DNA of 64,000 nucleotides, from contig DASVUX010000038.1 in NCBI GenBank assembly GCA_036386835.1, positions 62,001 through 126,000 of the forward strand, written 5' to 3'. Both the position numbers and the translations under genes were made by a program. Positions 10,093-18,580 of this stretch are shown in pieces; the first letter of the stretch is position 1; the number at the start of each line of letters is the position of its first letter. This DNA comes from 2-12-FULL-35-15 sp036386835. GTDB lineage: Bacteria; Bacteroidota; Bacteroidia; 2-12-FULL-35-15. The notes under the pieces were generated by a model. The model saw only the letters and a program-made list of their open reading frames with translations, searched no databases and was not told the DNA's origin.

Positions 10093-11430
10093 ATGAGAGA
10101 TAGTACTATAAAAAGATTATTATTAGCAATAATAACCCATTTATTTAAATTTTGTTTCTGCCTATTAATATTTAATTCCAATTCTGCGTCCGTTCAGGCG
10201 CAGGATTGGACATTAATTGACACGAATATAACCCACACCAGCTATCCATTACGCGATATTTTCTTCACCAATGATTCCACTGCTTTTGTTGTAGGAGGAG
10301 GTGGATGGGGCACCGGTGCTATTCTCAAAACAAGTGATTATGGTCAATCCTGGGTTTTAACAACCACAACGCATAATATGAATGCAGTTTATTTCCCCTC
10401 TAATGATACCGGATATGCGGCCGGTGAACAGAATACTATATTAAAAACTATCAATGGGGGCAATACCTGGACTTATCAGAATGTGTTGGGAGTTTCCCCG
10501 GCTTTCTCACCAACTTCAATTTGCTTTTTAAACAATTATATCGGATTTGTAGGATTACATAATGGACCCGGGTACGCATTCCTGAAAACAACTGACGGTG
10601 GCGCTTCATGGGTAAATGACATAAGCGATACTGTTCACATGGATTATTTTTCAAAAGTGAATGATAGCACTATCTATGGAATGTACGGCAGGTTCTCCGT
10701 AACAAATAATTATGGTCAATCATGGGATAACTTCACAATTCCCAATGGTGCATGTAGAGGGCTTTACTTTCTAAATGATTCTGTTGGATTTGCCACTCTT
10801 GATCACGATGATGGGGGTACTTGTCAAAGTTATAGCACCTTGATTAAAACAACAAATCGAGGGCTAAACTGGACCCAGGTAAACTTTGGTTGTAATTTTC
10901 TTTATTCAATAAATTTTCCAAGTGATCAGATTGGATATATGCTGGGGACTGTTACAGTAGGAGGCCCGCGGGTTATTTGGAAAACCTATGATGGCGGAGA
11001 AAACTGGCATGAAGGGACTTACACCGTAGGGCCGGGTTATGATTCAACGTATTCCTACGGATTAAAAATTAAGTGTACGGATGCAAATACCTGTTATTTA
11101 ATTACCAATTACGGTACTATATTAAAAACAACAAATGGCGCTGGCCCCGTTGGAATACATGAAACTATTAAACCGGAGACAACTACTGTTTCTATTTTCC
11201 CAAATCCTACAAATGGACAAGTTTCTTTAAAGTTTATTTCAACTGAAGATAAGATTGGTTTAATTGAAATTAAAAACTTACTAGGTCAAACTATTCTTAC
11301 AAAAAAAATCTCATTTGTTCGAGGTGACAATGAAATACAGATTGATATATCGGATGTAACCGGAGGCTTATATTTTATTCAAGTTTTTAATGGCAAAGAA
11401 AGTCAGATACACAAACTTATAAAAAAATAG
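10093..11430 (+). CDS. YCF48-like beta-propeller protein with T9SS type A sorting domain
   Basis: 445 residues: a long N-terminal signal segment ending ...SVQAQDW, then repeats with the KTTxGGxxW signature (ILKTINGGNTW, FLKTTDGGASW, LIKTTNRGLNW, IWKTYDGGENW), and a C-terminal FPNPTNGQ...GGLYFIQV...KLIKK sorting domain. This is the intact counterpart of the frameshifted gene at 706-1991. It interrupts the run of Rax2-like paralogs, and its sorting domain is not of the near-identical type, so it has had a separate history. YCF48 proteins of cyanobacteria assist photosystem II assembly, but the secreted Bacteroidota versions have no such role and their function is unknown. Confidence 0.85.
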   Translation: MRDSTIKRLLLAIITHLFKFCFCLLIFNSNSASVQAQDWTLIDTNITHTSYPLRDIFFTNDSTAFVVGGGGWGTGAILKTSDYGQSWVLTTTTHNMNAVYFPSNDTGYAAGEQNTILKTINGGNTWTYQNVLGVSPAFSPTSICFLNNYIGFVGLHNGPGYAFLKTTDGGASWVNDISDTVHMDYFSKVNDSTIYGMYGRFSVTNNYGQSWDNFTIPNGACRGLYFLNDSVGFATLDHDDGGTCQSYSTLIKTTNRGLNWTQVNFGCNFLYSINFPSDQIGYMLGTVTVGGPRVIWKTYDGGENWHEGTYTVGPGYDSTYSYGLKIKCTDANTCYLITNYGTILKTTNGAGPVGIHETIKPETTTVSIFPNPTNGQVSLKFISTEDKIGLIEIKNLLGQTILTKKISFVRGDNEIQIDISDVTGGLYFIQVFNGKESQIHKLIKK

Positions 11431-11557
11431 ATTTGGTAATTGTAAGGCTAAAATCGCTTACAATGGCTAGTTTAGACCTGCCTCCACCCACGTTATTTTG
11501 AATTGATTTATTAAATTACAAATGTTTTAACAATTGAGATCCGGAATACACTTTGCC

Positions 11558-12952
11558 ATGAATTGGCTAGTCTGCCTGATTCTTTTAATCACTTTTAACT
11601 CAAAAGGGATATCTCAGAATTGGGCAGCTTTAGGAGTTGGGGTCGATGGAAATGTAAGATGCATTTTTGCCGATACTGTTTCAGATTTACTATATGTTGG
11701 AGGCGATTTTATAAATGGAGGCGGAATTAACGCGAGAGGTATTGCTTCATGGAATGGCACTCAATGGGATACTTTAGGTAAAGGATTAGATAATAATCCC
11801 CCCACTTCCAGCACTTCCGGTTACCCGTTAGCTATGTGCCGGTTTAACAATAAACTCTACATAGGTGGAGACTTTACCCAAGCCGGGCTCGTAAATTCAC
11901 CGTTCATTGCAAGCTGGAATGGAACGGATTGGGAATCATTCCCCTCTAATCCTAACCAACCGGTAACAGCAATGATGGTTCATGAGAATGACTTATACAT
12001 TTGCGGGTTGTTTGACTCTGTGGGCAATGTACCGGCTAACGGCCTTGCGAAATGGGACGGAAACACCTGGTCAGATGTAAATGCACTTCCCAATTATAAT
12101 GCTTCCTTATCTTCCAGGAATGCTATTTTTTCCATGGCAGTCTTTCAGGGCAATTTGTACATAGCAGGTAACTTCGAAGGCACAGCCGGCTATAAAGAAA
12201 TTGTTTACTGGGATGGTTCTCTTTGGCAGTCATTGGACGGAGGCATTTTGGGTTCTGCCGCAGAAGTGTCCAGTATGTCTGTTTTTCAAAACGAACTTTA
12301 TGTTGCAGGAACTTTTACATCATCGGCAGGTAATTCAGGAAACTATATCCAGAAGTGGAATGGCTTTACATGGCAGGATGTTGGCGGTGGGGTTTCCGGA
12401 ATAAATGGAGGAAATGGACAAATATGGGATTTAAAAGTAATTCAGAATGATTTATACGCGGTGGGGGTATTTACTACTGTGGGCGGAGTTGAGGGAGAGA
12501 AAATAGCCAAATGGGATGGTAACCAATGGTGTGGATTCGGAGATAGTATCTACAGTAATATATTAGAAATTGAAACCTACCATGATTCCATTTTCGTAGG
12601 TGGGATGTTCCCAATAAATTCTGATACTGTCAATTCCATAGCTAAATGGATGGGAGGAAATTTTGTAGACACATGTGGAAGCATTCTTGGAGTTATACAT
12701 GAGCAGATAGCCCAGAATTTAAATATATACCCTAATCCCACCAAGAACCATATTACAATTGAATATTTAATTGCGTCCTCAGAAGTTAACTTATCCATCC
12801 AAAACATTTTAGGCCAATCCATCCAATCTTTAACATTAAGCCGATCCGATAATAAAGTTTTAGTGGATGTTAATGAATACCCACCGGGAATATATTTTAT
12901 CCTGCTTCAAAATGAAGAAAAGACACTGGTAAAGAAATTTATAAAGGAATAG
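11558..12952 (+). CDS. Rax2-like propeller protein with T9SS type A sorting domain (paralog 3)
   Basis: About 464 residues from the ATG at 11558 (MNWLVCLILLITFNSKGISQ signal peptide). An upstream in-frame TTG at 11534 is less likely. Blades read LYVGGDFINGGGINARGIASWNG..W and LYVAGTFTSSAG..NYIQKWNG..W. The shared sorting domain starts near residue 400 (YPNPTKNH) and ends VKKFIKE. DNA from 12810 to the stop closely matches the paralogs. The bases just before the start (11536-11557) resemble part of the sorting-domain coding region of paralog 5 (near 15665), possibly a recombination scar. Confidence 0.83.
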   Translation: MNWLVCLILLITFNSKGISQNWAALGVGVDGNVRCIFADTVSDLLYVGGDFINGGGINARGIASWNGTQWDTLGKGLDNNPPTSSTSGYPLAMCRFNNKLYIGGDFTQAGLVNSPFIASWNGTDWESFPSNPNQPVTAMMVHENDLYICGLFDSVGNVPANGLAKWDGNTWSDVNALPNYNASLSSRNAIFSMAVFQGNLYIAGNFEGTAGYKEIVYWDGSLWQSLDGGILGSAAEVSSMSVFQNELYVAGTFTSSAGNSGNYIQKWNGFTWQDVGGGVSGINGGNGQIWDLKVIQNDLYAVGVFTTVGGVEGEKIAKWDGNQWCGFGDSIYSNILEIETYHDSIFVGGMFPINSDTVNSIAKWMGGNFVDTCGSILGVIHEQIAQNLNIYPNPTKNHITIEYLIASSEVNLSIQNILGQSIQSLTLSRSDNKVLVDVNEYPPGIYFILLQNEEKTLVKKFIKE

Positions 12953-12990
12953 TAATTGGGGCGGCAAATAACAAAGAAGCAAATTAAAAA

Positions 12991-14426
12991 ATGAAACCAC
13001 TTTTATTACCAATCCTACTTTTTGCTTTCGCATTTCACATTACCTGCCCAGAACTGGCAGAGTGTAGGCGGTGGAACAGATATGACGGTAAGAGGATTAT
13101 ATTCGGATTCACTGGAAGATAAGCTGTATGTTGTAGGCAACTTTCCACACGCGGGTGATACTTTGGTTAACCAGGTAGCTACATGGGATGGGAATGTTTG
13201 GTATAACGTAGGTAATGGCAGTGGAGATACAGGATGCTGGTATGGATGCAACCCTATAGTAACTGTGCTAAGGTATAATAACGATATATACGTTAGTGGT
13301 CATCAATCTATTATGGGAGGAATATATGGAAATAAATATACTTCCAGGTGGGATGGTATTTCCTGGCAACCTTGTGGTAGTCCGAATAATTTAACTTCCA
13401 TCAATGTCGCCAATGATACACTTTTTACCATCGGGGGATTTGATACGATTGGAGGTCAAAACATTAAATATTTCGCAAAATGGAATGGAGCGCAGTGTGA
13501 ACAATTTGGCATTCCCTTCACGGGCCCCGATGAATTTCCTTATCTAATAGAGTTTTATCAAGGGAATTATTATGTGGCTGGTAATTTTGAGTGGGGAAAC
13601 GGAATGAAAGAAATTATCCGCTGGGATGGCGCTCAATGGCAACCTTTAATGTCAGGTCTTTTAGGGGATTCTTATGTTAATGACATGGTTGTGTTCGATA
13701 GTCTTTTATACGTTGCCGGTTGGTTCCATCAAAGCGATGGAAATGCTGGAAATTGTATCATGGCTTGGGATGGGAATCAGTGGATCAACCCTTTTCCACC
13801 GGATGTCTATTATTTTAATGGGATAGCCGATCTGGCCGTTATTGAAGATAAATTATATATATCAGGCAACTTTCTTTTGCTGAATGATACAAGTATGTTT
13901 ACCCTGGCACATTTTGACGGAACAGATTTCTGTGCTTTTGGCGGAAGAGCAAATTATCCTGATTGGGCTGAAGCACCGCCGGTATCCAATAGCCGGATTA
14001 AACGGCAATTTTTACATTGCCTGTAACGTAACCTATTGGGGAGATACGGTAAACTACATTGCTCAGTGGATGGGCGGAGATTCTGTTGATGCCTGTATAA
14101 GCATTAATCCAGCAGGAATTATTAAACCTATTAATGATGTTAAGAGTTTCAATCTTTACCCTAACCCAGCCTCTGATCATCTCACCATTGAATTTGAGCC
14201 AACCACTACCCAAGCCGTATCAATGGAGATTAAGAATATTTTAGGACAATCTATTACCCCCTTAATTACAAGCAAATCAAACGGTAAAATGGTGATTAAT
14301 GTTAATCAATACCCAAGCGGAATCTACTTTATTCAAATGCAATCGGAGGGAAATACACTGATCCGAAAATTTATAAAGGAAGAACCTAACTGCTTTAGAT
14401 CAATCACTGTAATATCCTTAAGATGA
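12991..14426 (+). pseudogene. Rax2-like propeller/T9SS protein (paralog 4) with two frameshifts
   Basis: The natural start is the ATG at 12991 (MKPLLLPILL...). Its frame fails after about nine codons in a run of five T near 13020; with four T it would read on as ...LLLLSHFTLPAQNWQ, a proper signal peptide. The blades then run in the second frame to 13980, where a second +1 shift near CCGCCGG (about 13979-13985) moves the gene into a third frame holding the last blade (YIAQWMGGD) and the sorting domain (YPNPASDH...RKFIKE). The usual stop after FIKE is missing, so the frame runs on 13 more codons and overlaps the next gene by 4 bp. Restored length is about 478 residues. It is a real pseudogene or has sequence errors. 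Confidence 0.78.
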
Positions 14427-15826
14427 ACATCAGCTTTTTAAAGAAAATAATCTTTTACCTGTTTTCCTTCCTTGTCTTGTTCCAATGCAGTAAAAGCTTT
14501 TCCCAAAACTGGAGCGCGGTAGGTGAAGGAGTTAATGCCAATGTGAAAGTTTTTTATTCTGATGCCCTCACCAATCGCCTCTACATAGGTGGTCAATATG
14601 TAAAAGCTAATGGTTATTGGGACGGAATCACTTTTAATTCCATGGCTTGTGGTGTTGATTGGGATTGTACTACCCCTTTAATGGATAACAACTTCACTTC
14701 ACCTGTCAACAGCATTATTAAATACAATGGCGAAATATACATTGGGGGAGGATTTACTTTAGCTGATGCGAAACCTGTGCGCGCCTTAGCGAAATGGACC
14801 GGGAGCACCTGGGATTCCGTAGGAACTTGTCCGAGCCATGCAATTAACGACATGCATGTTAGCAGCAATAACGAACTCATTGCAGGAGGCTGGTTCAATT
14901 CAATTGGCGGAATAACCGCTCATGGAGTAGCTGTATGGAATGGTTCGGCATGGAGTTCTCCCGGGGGAGGATTGCCTCTGTCTTTCGGAAATTATGCGGT
15001 GAATGCTGTTTGTGAATTTATGGGAGAAATATATGTAACAGGGAATTTTTCCGATAATAATGCACAAATAAATGAAATAGCAAAATGGAACGGAACAAAT
15101 TGGGTTAATCCCGGACTACGTTTGTATGGGGGATCTGCCCATGTAAACGACCTGATTGTTTATGAAAATGAATTGTACGCTGGGGGCTTATTCCTCAGTG
15201 CTGATGGGAATTTAACCAACCAGGTAATTAAATACAATGGCACCTCCTGGACTGATGTCGGAGGAGGAATGCAGGGTACGAACGGTCAACTATTCCAGTT
15301 TGCTATTCATAATGGCGAATTATATACAGTTGGTGCTTTCGCAGGTGCAGGAGGGGTTCCCGCTGAATATATTGCCAAATGGGATGGTGCGGAATGGTGT
15401 GGCTTCGGAACGGATTTCAGCCATGTTAACATATCCATTGGGTCTCACAACGGGGAACTATATATCGGATGTGGCAAAACAATACAAAATGATACGGTAA
15501 ATTATATAGCAAAATGGGATGGTGCTGGCTTTGTTGACACTTGCGGTGCTATCATGAATGGTATAGAAAACACTACAGGAAGCAATCACAAAATCTACGT
15601 TTATCCAAACCCTGCAACAAATTTCCTTACTATAGAATATGATTTGGATGTGTCCAACCTTGTGTTGGAGATCCGGAATACACTGGGCCAAACCATTCAA
15701 TCTTTCACCTTAAACGGCTCCGCCAATAAAGTTTTAGTGGATGTTAATGAATACCCTCCGGGAATATATTTTCTTCTGCTGCAAAATGAAGAAAAGACAC
15801 TTGTAAAGAAATTTATAAAGGAATAG
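14423..15826 (+). CDS. Rax2-like propeller protein with T9SS type A sorting domain (paralog 5)
   Basis: 467 residues. The signal peptide (...FSFLVLFQCSKSFSQ) precedes blades such as IYIGGGFTLADAKPVRALAKWTG and LYTVGAFAGAGGVPAEYIAKWDG, then YPNPATNFL and the shared ending VKKFIKE. Its ATGA overlap with the preceding frameshifted paralog suggests that the two were once translationally coupled. DNA from 15684 to the stop is nearly the same as in the other paralogs. It is probably a surface-exposed T9SS substrate of unknown ligand. Confidence 0.85.
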   Translation: MNISFLKKIIFYLFSFLVLFQCSKSFSQNWSAVGEGVNANVKVFYSDALTNRLYIGGQYVKANGYWDGITFNSMACGVDWDCTTPLMDNNFTSPVNSIIKYNGEIYIGGGFTLADAKPVRALAKWTGSTWDSVGTCPSHAINDMHVSSNNELIAGGWFNSIGGITAHGVAVWNGSAWSSPGGGLPLSFGNYAVNAVCEFMGEIYVTGNFSDNNAQINEIAKWNGTNWVNPGLRLYGGSAHVNDLIVYENELYAGGLFLSADGNLTNQVIKYNGTSWTDVGGGMQGTNGQLFQFAIHNGELYTVGAFAGAGGVPAEYIAKWDGAEWCGFGTDFSHVNISIGSHNGELYIGCGKTIQNDTVNYIAKWDGAGFVDTCGAIMNGIENTTGSNHKIYVYPNPATNFLTIEYDLDVSNLVLEIRNTLGQTIQSFTLNGSANKVLVDVNEYPPGIYFLLLQNEEKTLVKKFIKE

Positions 15827-15857
15827 CTGCTTTATTTCCAAATATCTTTTATAAAAA

Positions 15858-17207
15858 ATGACTAAATCATTATTAATATACTTCCTGATTTTACCTTTTT
15901 GGCTGCAAAGCCAAACAGGTCTTTATTCCTCGCTGGATGGCGGGGCTCTAAGTGGAGGCATATCCTCCATTGCTGTAGATACTATTGAAAATAAATTATA
16001 CGTGGCTGGTAGTCACATGTATATAGGCGGAATCCTGAGTCCATATAAAGCAAAATGGAATGGAATAAACTGGGACTCCATTCCCGAACTTCCTCAATCA
16101 ATCCAACACTTTCAATACATAGACACGGTTCTCCATGCCTATGGTGGTGCCGGAATTTGGAAAAAACAAAATGGGCAGTGGTCTGAAGTTGCTTCAGTTA
16201 ACGGGATTAATGGCGTCACAGGAATAGAAAAGTATAATGGTAAAATTGTCATTATGGGTTTCTTCGATTCCCTGAACCATATTCCTTTTCATCATTTCGC
16301 CCAATATGACGGAACCAACATAACGACCTTTTCGAATGACCTGATCTGGCCTTTGTATGAAGGGGAGTTTTCTTCTTCTGCAGTTTTTAACAATGAGTTA
16401 TATGTAGGAGGATATTTTGTTGACACTTCCGGGGAATTTAAAGAACATCATGAAATGGAACGGGACTCAGTGGACATCGGCAGGCACCAGGACCATCGGT
16501 TCATTTGCAAAGGTGTATGACATGATCGTGTATGATAATAAGCTTTTTGTAGCGGGTGAATTCACCAAAGCTTCAGGAAATAAAGGCAATGGCATTTTCA
16601 CCTTCGATGGAAATAATTTTGATGACCTTGGCGGAGGGTTTTATCCTGCTGTTTCGAAGATGGTCATACATGACGGGCTGCTGTTTTTAACTGCCCCCTG
16701 CGAATGTATTCAGGCCGTGAATTTAGCGGGTTTGCCACATTTGACGGATCGCAGTTCTGCTTTTACGATAGTGTACCCTGCAGCAATGATCCCGGATCAC
16801 CCTTTACCAAAATTGCATTTTATAATGATAGCCTCATTGTAGCAGGTGGAAGAATTGCTTATAATGGCGATACGATTAATTACATCGGTCAATACCATGG
16901 GGATTTTAGCAGTACATGGGGCTGTGAAAATGTAGTTGGCATAAAAGAGCAGCACCCGGATGATCATGAGTTACTTGTTTACCCCAACCCGGGCCATTAT
17001 CAGATTACAATTGAATTCCCTGCGGACTTTATAAAAGGCTCAACACTATCTCTAAAAAACAGCCTGGGCCAAACCATTCAATCTTTCACCTTAAACGGAT
17101 CCGACAATAAAGTTTTAGTGGATGTTAATGAATACCCACGAGGAGTATATATTATCCTGCTGCAAAATGAGGGTAATATCCGGGTAAAGAAATTTGTAAA
17201 GGGATAG
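15858..17207 (+). pseudogene. Rax2-like propeller/T9SS protein (paralog 6) with two frameshifts
   Basis: The ATG at 15858 opens a signal peptide (MTKSLLIYFLILPFWLQSQ) and the first blades. The frame breaks at the GGGG run at 16431-16434; with three G it would read DTSGNLKNIMKWNG, the family pattern. A second break lies at the C5 run near 16694-16698; one extra C would restore reading into YSGREFSGFATFDG. The last part carries YIGQYHGD, the YPNPGHYQ sorting domain, and a terminal segment nearly identical in DNA to the other paralogs. Both breaks are one-base changes in homopolymers. Restored length is about 450 residues. Confidence 0.8.
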
Positions 17208-17244
17208 CTTAATTCTCTCACGCTTACTATTCATCTCTATTACC

Positions 17245-17319
17245 TGCTACAAAAATTCTGACGGAACTTAACAGTGGAAAACAATTTCAATAACTAGAAC
17301 TGGGATAAGTATTTGTCAT
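17245..17319 (-). pseudogene. Relic of the 5' end of the Y1 transposase gene (copy 1)
   Basis: Read on the minus strand from the ATG at 17319, the sequence (ATGACAAATACTTATCCCAG...GAAATTGTTTTCCACTGTTAAG) aligns with the first ~25 codons of the intact transposase at 18508 (ATGGCAAATACTTATTCACG...CAAATTGTTTTCGCTGTTCAG). Stops interrupt it and the rest of the gene is absent. The same hairpin pair lies directly upstream. Confidence 0.75.
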
Positions 17320-17545
17320 AATAATACGCCCCTCCGGGGCTAAAATTTTTTTTTCGAGATTGTTGTTATGAATAATAAGTCCCTATGGGACTTCATCCGA
17401 AGCATTAACAGCTCCAGAGGAAGCTGATTATTACTTGAACTATTTTATCATCAGAAGATTCTATTAGCTCCAGAGGAGCGCATTATTATTTGCACTTAAT
17501 CCACCAGGGTATAAGCTCCGGAGGAGCGCATTATTATTTACATTC
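17319..17545. repeat. REP-like palindromes, right array part 1
   Basis: Reverse hairpins GCCCC-TCC-GGGGC (17328-17340) and GTCCC-TAT-GGGAC (17379-17391) are followed by a degenerate forward unit (17410-17440) and forward units GCTCC-AGA-GGAGC (from 17467) and GCTCC-GGA-GGAGC (from 17515), with the TTATTATTTGCA-type tail. These are the same families as in the left array at 2.0-3.1 kb. Confidence 0.85.
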
Positions 17546-17552
17546 ATTTGGT

Positions 17553-17637
17553 AGATATTTAATGAATACCCACCCGCATATATTTTATTCTCCTTCAAAA
17601 TGAAAGAAAATACTTGTAAGAAATTTATAGAGGAATA
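17553..17637 (+). pseudogene. Relic of a T9SS sorting-domain coding end
   Basis: This 85-bp piece (aatgaatacccaccc, then atattttattctccttcaaaatga, aagaaatttata, ggaataa) matches the terminal part of the cargo paralogs ending at 8526, 9997 and 15826, with small deletions that break the frame. No upstream blade sequence remains. It is the trace of a further paralog, or of a duplication of the cluster's 3' end. Confidence 0.8.
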
Positions 17638-17683
17638 ACAGCGGAAAACAATCTGAATAATAGCTAGGATAGGTATTGTTCAT
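17638..17683 (-). pseudogene. Relic of the 5' end of the Y1 transposase gene (copy 2)
   Basis: Minus-strand reading from 17683 gives ATGAACAATACCTATCC, then CAGATTGTTTTCCGCTGTT, matching the first ~15 codons of the intact transposase. It abuts the sorting-domain relic at 17637 directly, which marks a deletion or insertion junction. Confidence 0.7.
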
Positions 17684-17955
17684 AAATAATACGCCCCTCC
17701 GAGGCTTATTGATTTTTCGGGATTGTTGTTATGAATAATAAGTTCCTATGGAACTTTCTCAGAAGTATTAACAGCTCCGAAAGAGGCTGATTAGTACTTG
17801 CACTATTTTATCATCACATTCTATTAGCTCCAGAGGAGCGCATTATTGTTTGCATTCCATTCAAGCCTCCGCATTAGCTCCGGAAGAGCGTATGATTAAT
17901 TGCAGTTAACACCCTCGGGTATAAGCTTCAGAGGAGTGCATTATTATTTCTATAC
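17684..17955. repeat. REP-like palindromes, right array part 2
   Basis: The layout repeats that of part 1: reverse hairpins GCCCC-TCC-GAGGC (17693-17705) and GTTCC-TAT-GGAAC (17742-17754), a degenerate forward unit (~17772-17802), then forward units near 17827, 17877 and 17932. The GTTCC/GGAAC stem differs from GTCCC/GGGAC by a compensatory pair. Parts 1 and 2 together form a ~370-bp segmental duplication. The ~75 bp after part 2 contains no gene and resembles the leader before the gene at 3236. Confidence 0.82.
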
Positions 17956-18055
17956 TACTCCCTCATCCAACTAATCAAAAAATAAAATTGCTGATCTGAA
18001 TTTATATTAATTACTACTCACTCAAATCAATCTTAAGCGAAAGGGGCTTTATTAT

Positions 18056-18508
18056 TCATTCGAAAATGTATTCCTCCTTATACTCTACCTTAAACTCTTC
18101 AAGGAATTCAACATATTCTTCCCTAAAAGTTCTAGTTTGATGGTGCTCCTTCTGGTTAAGGATATACTTTACAACATTGTCAATATGTGATTGACTATAG
18201 GAAAAAGCGCCAAACCCTGATTGCCATGAAAACTTTCCCCTAACCCAACGCTTCATATTAATAAACTGTGAGCTGGAAGTTTTCAGATCTCTTACAAGAT
18301 CGGAAAGATTATGAGCAGGTTTCATACTTATCAGTATATGTACGTGATCAGGCATACAATAGATCGCATAAAGCTTAACTCCTTTAGAAGCTAGCAGGCC
18401 GCTCATTACCTTTTGCAATTCATCCCGGTTTTCTTCTGCAATAAGATTGTGACGAAACTGAACAGCGAAAACAATTTGGATATAGATCCGTGAATAAGTA
18501 TTTGCCAT
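18056..18508 (-). CDS. Y1 (HUH) transposase, IS200/IS605 or REP-associated type
   Basis: 150 residues from the ATG at 18508 (MANTYSRIYIQIVFAVQFR), a start typical of this family; a second in-frame ATG five codons upstream lies inside the flanking hairpin. The HUH motif is DHVHIL (His55, His57). The Y-x3-Q motif is Tyr115/Gln119 in NVVKYILNQ. Family enzymes cut and join single-stranded DNA at hairpins through the tyrosine. All catalytic residues are present, so it may be active. Two truncated copies of its 5' end lie at 17245-17319 and 17638-17683, each with the same hairpin pair upstream. No accessory TnpB gene is present. The surrounding palindromes fit a role as REP-associated transposase (RAYT). 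Confidence 0.9.
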   Translation of the reverse strand: MANTYSRIYIQIVFAVQFRHNLIAEENRDELQKVMSGLLASKGVKLYAIYCMPDHVHILISMKPAHNLSDLVRDLKTSSSQFINMKRWVRGKFSWQSGFGAFSYSQSHIDNVVKYILNQKEHHQTRTFREEYVEFLEEFKVEYKEEYIFE

Positions 18509-18580
18509 AAATAATACGCCCATCCGGGGCTAATTGATTTTCGAGGTTGTTGTTATGAATAATAAGTACCTGACGGGACA
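18509..18580. repeat. Hairpin pair upstream of the Y1 transposase
   Basis: GCCCA-TCC-GGGGC (18518-18530), then gttgttatgaataataag and a degraded GTACCTGACGGGAC. The same order, spacing and linking bases (TTGTTGTTATGAATAATAAG) precede both transposase relics. It is the likely terminus of the element. Confidence 0.8.

Noticed and set aside
3236..17207. Prophage or integrative element carrying the cargo cluster
   Set aside because: No integrase, phage structural gene or tRNA attachment site is seen near it; the only mobile gene is the Y1 transposase.
18509..18523. Upstream start of the transposase (MGVLFMANTY)
   Set aside because: The extra five codons lie within the R1 hairpin. The MANTY start is the family norm and is the part shared with the relics.
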